Shown here one piece after another: positions 7,301-10,658 of a stretch of 10,658 bases of DNA. The first letter of the stretch is position 1. The number at the start of each line of letters is the position of its first letter. Source of the DNA: an uncultured Bacilli bacterium (lineage in GTDB: Bacteria > Bacillota_I > Bacilli_A > ML615J-28 > CAG-313); assembly GCA_904502205.1 (NCBI GenBank), contig CAJGDR010000032.1, forward strand, positions 1-10,658, written 5' to 3'. Made by a program: the position numbers and the translations under genes. Below the pieces are notes generated by a model. The model made no database searches and was not told the origin of the DNA. It saw only the letters and a list, made by a program, of their open reading frames with translations.

Positions 7301-8278
7301 ATAATTCAAGAAGAACGTGAAATTGCAATTAAAGAGTTAAATGCTACAATTACTGACTTAAGTATTTATTCAGTAATTGATCAAGCAACTATTGAAACAA
7401 TTATCGCTCAAGCTACAAATAAGATTAATAATGCTGACACTGTTGATGATGTTTTAAGTATTTTAAATGCTGCTATTCAATCATTAGACGAAGTACCAAC
7501 ACAAGTTGAACGTTACCAAGCTATAGGTATTAACAAAGTTAATGAATTAACAAGTAATATTGATTATTCTAAATACTCATCAACTAATGCTAACAAGATT
7601 AGAAATGCTATTCTAGCAGCTAAAACAGATATTCTAAAATCTACAACTGAAGAAGCAATTACAACAATTATTGATGATTTAGAAACTTTAATTCAAAGTG
7701 TAAAAACTAAAGAACAAGAATCTAAAGAATTACAATCTGAAAAAGAAGAAGCAATTAAAGTTATCTATGAAAGTTATAATATTGATGACTATGCAAACAA
7801 AGATAAACCAGTAGTTGAAGCAATTGTAAATGAATATGTAATATTAATTAATATGGCTACTTCTTCAACAAAAATTGTATCTTATAAATCTGAAGCTTTA
7901 TCTAAGATCAAAGCAGTTCCTATTGATGAAGTTGCTAGTTTAAAACGTACAACAAAAGAAGAAGCAAGATCTTATATTGATGCTTTACAAACATCAGCTA
8001 TAGGAAAAAATCAATTAGAATTACTATATTCTACATTCTTAGAAAACGTTGAAAATGAAATCGTTGCTGCTAAAATTAATTTATTATTAATTCAATTTAA
8101 GAAAGATGCAGATCAAATCGTAAATGATAACCCAATCGTTCAAGAACCTGATGAACCTGGTAAACCTAATGAACCAGAAAAACCAGAGTCTAATTGTGAA
8201 TTATTTGGTGTTTATGCTACATCTATCTTAATGTCAATGTTATTAGGATGTATGTTAATTATTAAAAAACGTAACTAA
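4376..8278 (+). CDS. Exported multidomain GHL10 (DUF187) glycoside hydrolase-like surface protein
   Basis: A 1300-residue exported protein. Residues 1-33 are a signal peptide (basic start, hydrophobic core, likely cleavage after VDA33). Residues 46-420 form a GHL10/DUF187 TIM-barrel: 'EVRAVWVSH' (46-54), 'DPLEWMIEECHSRGIEFHAW' then LNPYR (119-143), 'DAIHFDDYFY' (204-213), 'GISPSGIYRN' (266-275) and 'YILPQTYW' (324-331). A Fn3-like domain (about 442-523) follows, then a small helical module (526-583), an Ig-like domain resembling atrophied bacterial Ig (587-670), a module of no known family to me (672-828), a second copy of the small helical module (839-902), five helical repeats (907-1248), a proline-rich linker (1253-1271) and a C-terminal transmembrane segment ending KKRN. 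There is no LPXTG. Characterised GHL10 enzymes such as E. coli DigH cut peptidoglycan glycan strands, so a cell-wall role is plausible; substrate and activity are inferred. Strong own promoter and terminator. Confidence 0.93.
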   Translation: MKLLKKINELLLVAIMSTLCIFLIKSPKQPVDASSSSSIYRGKVQEVRAVWVSHFAGDVHTYSDEASYKQEITNILNNMEKMGFNTMIFHVRTHNNALYKSELNPLASFWSKVDFDEFDPLEWMIEECHSRGIEFHAWLNPYRISTTGAQTQYVSGSIPEGNPVLNEDYLLQSGNSIILDPGIPEVRDYIVDSCMEVIENYDVDAIHFDDYFYISGCDDTETRNKYNKEGLSLGDFRRKQVDLFIEQLSGKMYEYNIKNDKTVQLGISPSGIYRNGSYSGNTPKYDENGNLTYPLYSNTSGFAHYDNYLYSDTKKWIDEEWIDYILPQTYWAIGHTSASYAELAKWWSWTVEHKKVNLYLGVGIYMALEDTSSGKYWKNQNEVKNQLETANSYYDNIHGLSFYKYSSLLNSGSLMKGYVEDLESYWIKDIPGSVQQRYTHLPEPDVNNIVLNGNTLSWDSVEGVRGYIVWQTERNGEVNRVDPDIDQLYLYTQDTQVEIKDGYDYFVSTVNLANEISEPLAVKEGSNVDRVINLINGITIPVTLSQVNKINNIKAKYDDLTNEEKAQVSNASILEFALEQIKLLTSFEQDATNFAKTLTTDTTSKYVLPTSYLDYAVTWEYVNESDSKLYNILTGEVLVEYLATTLVELKYTLTKSGLSYSGQFNLNVGYVKQSEIGLIYRNTPNALNPDEDPNAGVSFIGWAGKAFKFDNYVFFIADGNYHELTSTNIPKGHWSSCGNVYVNKTNQTISALVSSFSITTINNYGYFIIGADGLVRETVATAKSSDTITLAPGEILYSSNYLDGLINKSPLRPATNIAVGTKIELVTPTWKEQLTEEQQIQELIDEINQLPEVITLVHQSLIERLVDVYNSLTDAAKAKVTNSNKLQSSYNKVNQLIEQLEALNQAKLEAIHDVKAHLSDLSKYSESGKMQIQNIIAMYEFNINNITDILDLDQVVLDAKKALDDVLTKAEEDAAIIQEEREIAIKELNATITDLSIYSVIDQATIETIIAQATNKINNADTVDDVLSILNAAIQSLDEVPTQVERYQAIGINKVNELTSNIDYSKYSSTNANKIRNAILAAKTDILKSTTEEAITTIIDDLETLIQSVKTKEQESKELQSEKEEAIKVIYESYNIDDYANKDKPVVEAIVNEYVILINMATSSTKIVSYKSEALSKIKAVPIDEVASLKRTTKEEARSYIDALQTSAIGKNQLELLYSTFLENVENEIVAAKINLLLIQFKKDADQIVNDNPIVQEPDEPGKPNEPEKPESNCELFGVYATSILMSMLLGCMLIIKKRN
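5951..6124 (+). repeat. Small helical module, copy 1 (protein-level repeat)
   Basis: Residues 526-583 of the GHL10 protein. The pattern (V/L)I..IN.(I/L)P..(V)TL....I......Y..LT...KA.V.N...L......I..L is shared with residues 839-902, about 310 residues later. The shared core is 'YDDLTNEEKAQVSNAS' here against 'YNSLTDAAKAKVTNSN' there. Such modules recur in large surface proteins of low-GC Gram-positive bacteria, where they probably act as spacers. Confidence 0.75.
6890..7081 (+). repeat. Small helical module, copy 2 (protein-level repeat)
   Basis: Residues 839-902 of the GHL10 protein, matching copy 1 (residues 526-583) in the order of hydrophobic positions and in the YxxLTxxxKAxVxN core. The nucleotide sequences have diverged, so the duplication is old. 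Confidence 0.75.
7094..8119 (+). repeat. Five tandem helical repeats of about 60-70 residues (protein-level)
   Basis: Residues 907-1248 of the GHL10 protein break into five units starting near 907, 981, 1047, 1122 and 1190. The first four have a first helix of the type (K/E)xxAIxx(V/L), a turn such as 'DLSKYS', 'DLSIYS', 'DYSKYS' or 'NIDDYA', then two further amphipathic helices ending in an A(L/I)..(L/V/I) pattern; the fifth follows this pattern more loosely. They resemble three-helix FIVAR/DUF1542-type spacers of Gram-positive surface proteins. They probably form an extended stalk that holds the catalytic domain away from the membrane. Confidence 0.75.
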
Positions 8279-8283
8279 AAAAT

Positions 8284-8317
8284 AAAGATGTAAACATTAT
8301 TGTTTACATCTTTTTTT
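8284..8317 (+). terminator. Rho-independent terminator of the GHL10 gene
   Basis: A perfect 12-bp stem, AAAGATGTAAAC (8284-8295) with GTTTACATCTTT (8302-8313), closes an ATTATT loop and runs into T residues up to 8317. Confidence 0.92.
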
Positions 8318-8374
8318 AATGGAAATTATTGTATAAATTTAAAAAAATGAAAAATAAAAACTTAATATTATTGC

Positions 8375-8403
8375 TTGATAAAAAAATCAAATGAGAGTAT
8401 AAT
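8375..8403 (+). promoter_or_regulatory. Sigma-A type promoter of tdk-tadA
   Basis: TTGATA (8375-8380) and a perfect TATAAT (8398-8403) at 17-base spacing. Unlike most promoters in this window it lacks the TG extension before the -10, in keeping with its better -35. Confidence 0.85.
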
Positions 8404-8427
8404 ATTTAAAAGAAAGAGGTAGTGTAT

Positions 8428-9021
8428 ATGGAATTTCGTGGAAGAGATGGTTGGATAGAAGTAATTTGTGGTAGTATGTTTGCTGGAAAAACAGAAGAAT
8501 TAATTCGCAGAATTACAAGAATTAGATATGCAAAAAAAGAAATAATTGTATTTAAACCTAGTATTGATGATCGGTATGAAAAATTAGAAGTAGTATCACA
8601 TTCACAAAGAAAAGTAAAATCAGTTGTTGTAAAAGATTCTTCAGAAATAAAATCATATATTGATAGTTTAGAAAAAATACCATATGCGATAGCAATAGAT
8701 GAAGCACAATTTTTTGACCGTGGTTTAATTAGCATTTTAGAAGATTTAGCCAACAAAGGAACAAGAGTTATTGTTGCTGGTCTTGATTTAGACTTTAGAG
8801 GTGAACCATTTGGTATTATGCCTGATATTTTAGCTCGTGCTGAGTATGTAACAAAATTACATGCAATTTGTCAAGTATGTGGTGATTTAGCAACAAGAAC
8901 ACAAAGAATAATTGATAATAAACCAGCATATTATGAAGACGAAATAATCTTAGTAAGTGCAAAAGAAAAATACGAAGCAAGATGTCGCCATTGTCACGAA
9001 GTGCCACACCATGACAAATAA
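8428..9021 (+). CDS. tdk: Thymidine kinase (type II)
   Basis: Phosphorylates thymidine to dTMP with ATP in the pyrimidine salvage pathway; cytoplasmic, normally a tetramer. The 197-residue length is typical of the type II (TK1-like) family. Visible features are the P-loop GSMFAGKT (15-22), the Walker B/catalytic segment DEAQFF (91-96, with E92 as the expected base), 'AGLDLDFRGEPFG' (117-129), and the lasso zinc site made by C148-x2-C151 and C186-x2-C189. The substrate-binding 'YEARCRHCHE' lies near the C-terminus. The ATG at 8428 is preferred over the in-frame GTG at 8422 because the AAAGAGG site (8413-8419) is 8 bases from the ATG but only 2 from the GTG. Its 3' end overlaps tadA by 11 bases. 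Confidence 0.97.
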   Translation: MEFRGRDGWIEVICGSMFAGKTEELIRRITRIRYAKKEIIVFKPSIDDRYEKLEVVSHSQRKVKSVVVKDSSEIKSYIDSLEKIPYAIAIDEAQFFDRGLISILEDLANKGTRVIVAGLDLDFRGEPFGIMPDILARAEYVTKLHAICQVCGDLATRTQRIIDNKPAYYEDEIILVSAKEKYEARCRHCHEVPHHDK

Positions 9022-9469
9022 TGAAAAATATATGCGTATGGCACTAAAAGAAGCTCAAAAAGCTTTTGATAAAAATGAAGTGCCAGTAGGTTGTATTATT
9101 GTAAAAGATGATCAAATTATTGCAAGAGCCCATAATTTAAGACAAACAAAAAAGTCTGTATTAGGACATGCAGAAATTATTGCAATTGAAAAAGCATCAA
9201 AAAAACTAAATAGTTGGATTTTAGAAGATTGCATAATGTATGTAACACTTGAACCATGTCCAATGTGTGCTGGAACTATTATTCAATCTAGAATGAAAAA
9301 AATAGTTTACGCTGCAAAAGAACCCAAGTTTGGTGCATGTGGTAGTGTAATTAATTTATTTGAAACAAAGTTTAATCATCAAGTCGAAGTTGAATCTAAT
9401 GTTTTACAAGAAGAATCAGCAAAACTTTTAAAAAACTTTTTTCAAATCTTAAGACAAAATAAACAATAA
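9011..9469 (+). CDS. tadA: tRNA-specific adenosine deaminase
   Basis: Deaminates adenosine 34 in the anticodon of tRNA-Arg(ACG) to inosine; an essential zinc enzyme of the cytidine-deaminase-like fold. The 152-residue product carries the zinc site H53-A-E55 in 'GHAEIIAIE', with E55 as proton shuttle, and C83-P-M-C86 in 'EPCPMCAG', as well as the N-terminal 'MRMALKEAQKAFDKNEVPVG' segment typical of the family. The ATG at 9011 lies inside the end of tdk, giving an 11-base overlap. It has no convincing Shine-Dalgarno sequence, so translation is probably coupled to tdk. The longer open frame starting at 8957 would be inside tdk and would add 18 residues that do not belong to the family. The promoter for the following SRP RNA sits in the last codons of this gene. 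Confidence 0.97.
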   Translation: MTNNEKYMRMALKEAQKAFDKNEVPVGCIIVKDDQIIARAHNLRQTKKSVLGHAEIIAIEKASKKLNSWILEDCIMYVTLEPCPMCAGTIIQSRMKKIVYAAKEPKFGACGSVINLFETKFNHQVEVESNVLQEESAKLLKNFFQILRQNKQ

Positions 9470-9479
9470 ATGATATAAT
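9451..9479 (+). promoter_or_regulatory. Promoter of the SRP RNA, within the tadA 3' end
   Basis: TGA-TATAAT (9471-9479) is a perfect extended -10. At 17-base spacing AAGACA (9451-9456) is a four-of-six match to TTGACA. The -35 and most of the spacer lie in the coding sequence of tadA, and transcription would start near 9486, right at the SRP RNA stem. Confidence 0.8.
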
Positions 9480-9485
9480 ACAAAT

Positions 9486-9606
9486 AAGAAATCCCATTTT
9501 AGGTACCTTCATCCAAGGTTAGGCGGTGAACCAGGTCAGGTCTTGATCGAAGCAGCCTTAAATTTGTTTAACTTGTGGTTGGGGGTACCTAAGATGGGAT
9601 TTTTTA
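9486..9606 (+). ncRNA. ffs: Small signal recognition particle RNA (4.5S-like)
   Basis: RNA component of the signal recognition particle, which binds Ffh and directs nascent membrane and secreted proteins to the SecYEG translocon via FtsY. The conserved Ffh-binding core is clear: ACCAGGTCAGGTC ending at 9542 and GAAGCAGCC at 9549-9557. The terminal stem pairs 9489-9507 with 9584-9602 (19 bp, one G-U pair) and contains GGTACC on both strands. At about 120 bases it is the short bacterial form, without the extra Alu domain of Bacillus scRNA. The 3' half of the stem runs into TTTTTT and probably doubles as the transcription terminator. Between the core strands the apical loop is TTGATC instead of the usual CGGAAG. 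The tadA-SRP RNA order matches that of Bacillus, where dnaX follows; dnaX is not found here. The region stands out as GC-rich in AT-rich surroundings. Confidence 0.96.
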
Positions 9607-9638
9607 AAAAAGAAAATGGCTTGAGAAATCAAGCCATT
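9605..9638 (-). terminator. Rho-independent terminator of the minus-strand hydrolase gene
   Basis: On the minus strand AATGGCTTGA - TTTC - TCAAGCCATT (9615-9638) forms a 10-bp hairpin with a four-base loop, followed by TTTTCTTTTTT (complement of 9604-9614). It overlaps the stop codon (9637-9639). Its T tract lies opposite the end of the convergent SRP RNA. Confidence 0.85.
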
Positions 9639-10452
9639 ATTTTAATTTATTAGGATCAAATACTACACCTACATCATTTTGATCATACATTTTACCTAAA
9701 GTATAACAATAACTTGTTAAATGATCAAAATTATTAAAGTAGACTTGTACTGATTTATCTAGCGTAATATCTTTCGCACAATTCATAAAATCAACTACTT
9801 TTTGTCTTGGTAATATAATACCAGCACCATGTCCTACTAAAATACCTTCAAAAGGAAAAGTAAGAACATTTTCTAACATCTTAATATATGTATCAACTGT
9901 TGTTGATTCTTCTAAAAATAACCACACAAAAGGACATGCTCCATCACTAGTAACAAGCAAATTATCATTTTCAATTAAAAAACCAACACTTCCTGTAGTA
10001 TGTCCTTCCATATTGATAGTTTTAATTTTAATATTACCTAAATCAAATATTTGATTGTATAGAAGAGGTTTTAAATTACCACAACCTTGATTTAAATAAT
10101 ATAGTTCATTATAACTATCATCGATTAAATTCATGTTTTTAGCAGTTATTAGATTTCTTTTACGCCAATCTAAACTATTATGTAATTTACAAAGTTCAAA
10201 ATCTTTTTCATGAATATAAATTTCTTCAAATAAATAGTTACCACAACTGTGATCCATATGACCATGCGTATTTACAACAACAAGTGGTAAATTTGTTAAA
10301 GTTTTTATATGTTCTAAGATATTATATATTCCGTAACCAGTATCAATTAACATTGCTTTGTTTGTTCCAATAATTAATGTCATTAAAACACCCATACGGT
10401 CTTTAATTTGATATATATGTTCGTTAATTTTAATGTCAATAAAATAATTCAT
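9637..10452 (-). CDS. Metallo-beta-lactamase-fold hydrolase, substrate unknown
   Basis: A 271-residue cytoplasmic metallo-beta-lactamase superfamily protein; no signal peptide is seen. The metal-binding set is complete: H63-x-H65-x-D67-H68 in 'NTHGHMDHSCG', H151 in 'MEGHTTGS', D170 in 'VTSDGACP', and H208 in 'VGHGA'. This is the two-zinc arrangement of glyoxalase II-like and general MBL-fold hydrolases. 'MLIDTGYG' (34-41) is the usual strand before the first motif. The start codon is preceded on the minus strand by GAGGTGAT (complement of 10456-10463), an excellent ribosome binding site. The family covers thioesterases, lactonases, phosphodiesterases and nucleases, and nothing in the sequence or neighbourhood fixes the substrate. 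It occupies the place where dnaX stands in Bacillus relative to tadA and the SRP RNA, but in opposite orientation. Confidence 0.9.
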   Translation of the reverse strand: MNYFIDIKINEHIYQIKDRMGVLMTLIIGTNKAMLIDTGYGIYNILEHIKTLTNLPLVVVNTHGHMDHSCGNYLFEEIYIHEKDFELCKLHNSLDWRKRNLITAKNMNLIDDSYNELYYLNQGCGNLKPLLYNQIFDLGNIKIKTINMEGHTTGSVGFLIENDNLLVTSDGACPFVWLFLEESTTVDTYIKMLENVLTFPFEGILVGHGAGIILPRQKVVDFMNCAKDITLDKSVQVYFNNFDHLTSYCYTLGKMYDQNDVGVVFDPNKLK

Positions 10453-10468
10453 ATCATCACCTCAATTT

Positions 10469-10477
10469 ATTATACCA
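10469..10477 (-). promoter_or_regulatory. Extended -10 promoter of the MBL-fold hydrolase gene
   Basis: On the minus strand TGG-TATAAT (complement of 10469-10477) is a perfect -10 with TG extension, about 16 bases before the ATG. No good -35 is present at the right distance (TCTATA). The transcript would be nearly leaderless apart from the ribosome binding site. Confidence 0.7.
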
Positions 10478-10483
10478 TAACTA

Positions 10484-10512
10484 TTTACAAATATAGATGA
10501 ATGTGCTATAAT
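10484..10512 (+). promoter_or_regulatory. Promoter of the divergent lipoprotein gene
   Basis: TTTACA (10484-10489), a 17-base spacer ending TGC, and a perfect TATAAT (10507-10512) make a strong sigma-A promoter. Its -35 falls within the footprint expected for polymerase on the divergent promoter at 10469-10477. Confidence 0.85.
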
Positions 10513-10548
10513 AAAATATATATATAAAATTAATTTGAGGTAAATAAA

Positions 10549-10658
10549 GTGAAGAAGTATTTAAAATTATTATTATTGTTATTAATAATATTTACAATAG
10601 CTGGTTGTAATAAAGAAGAAGATATAAAATCTTATACAATCATGTTTGATGCTGATAA
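10549..10658 (+). CDS. N-terminus of a lipoprotein, possibly with a Listeria-Bacteroides (InlB B-repeat-like) module (3' truncated)
   Basis: Only 36 codons are visible before the window ends. The frame starts with GTG at 10549, 8 bases after a TTGAGG ribosome binding site (10535-10540). The product begins VKKYLK, followed by a run of Leu/Ile and the lipobox TIAGC with the lipidated cysteine at residue 20, so it should be exported, lipid-modified and anchored on the outer face of the membrane. The mature part starts NKEEDIKSYTIMFDAD. 'YTIMFDAD' resembles the beginning of Listeria-Bacteroides repeat (Flg_new/InlB B-repeat) modules, usually YTVTFDxxGG, which occur in adhesin-like surface proteins; this is a guess from eight residues. 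Signal peptide and lipobox are clear; function is not determinable. Confidence 0.8.
   Translation, partial: MKKYLKLLLLLLIIFTIAGCNKEEDIKSYTIMFDAD

Noticed and set aside
7094..8119. Possible CRISPR-like or DNA tandem repeat
   Set aside because: The repetition is only at protein level, with diverged nucleotide sequence and no constant repeat or spacer pattern.
8406..8756. Minus-strand open frame of 116 codons opposite tdk
   Set aside because: It is antisense to a clearly identified thymidine kinase, with no family resemblance and no sensible promoter or ribosome binding site.
9501..9590. GGTACC palindromes and long inverted repeat as a mobile-element end
   Set aside because: The inverted repeat is the terminal stem of the SRP RNA, which contains the Ffh-binding core between its arms; no transposase or target duplication is present.

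Overview
The window is AT-rich and bacterial. Nine protein-coding genes (two cut by the window edges) and one SRP RNA are packed tightly, with strong intrinsic terminators and TGN-TATAAT extended -10 promoters. Every complete gene stops with TAA, except one TAG, and all Trp codons are TGG, so the standard bacterial code (not Mollicutes code 4) fits. Together with the tadA-SRP RNA adjacency, a zinc-type L31, Gram-positive style Shine-Dalgarno sites and very large surface proteins, this suggests a low-GC Bacillota lineage near the Mollicutes (Erysipelotrichia, Izemoplasma/Acholeplasma or RF39-like). That placement is inference. No phage, transposon, CRISPR or tRNA sequence was found.

Layout. 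Positions 1-803 hold the C-terminal part of a cysteine-free, acidic, probably extracellular repeat protein of unknown function. Next is rpmE (ribosomal protein L31), with its own promoter and a short leader carrying an 8-base direct repeat against the ribosome binding site. An M29 aminopeptidase and an M18 aminopeptidase form a two-gene peptide-utilisation operon (1269-3772). A convergent TspO/MBR-family membrane protein (3799-4257, minus) shares a bidirectional terminator with that operon. A 1300-residue exported mosaic protein (4376-8278) follows. It has a GHL10/DUF187 glycoside-hydrolase-like domain, Ig-like modules, two related small helical modules, five more helical repeats, a proline-rich stalk and a C-terminal membrane anchor without LPXTG.

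The second half holds housekeeping genes. tdk (thymidine kinase) overlaps tadA (tRNA adenosine deaminase) by 11 bases. The small SRP RNA follows, from a promoter inside the tadA 3' end. A minus-strand metallo-beta-lactamase-fold hydrolase comes next, then the start of a divergent lipoprotein gene that runs off the right edge. The last two genes are driven by overlapping back-to-back promoters.

The genes cover translation (L31, TadA, SRP RNA), salvage of peptides and thymidine, and cell-surface functions. No novel defence or mobile system is visible. The items most worth a second look are the architecture and unusual C-terminus of the GHL10 protein, the rpmE leader repeat, the atypical apical loop of the SRP RNA, and the truncated W[AT]xE[IL] repeat protein.
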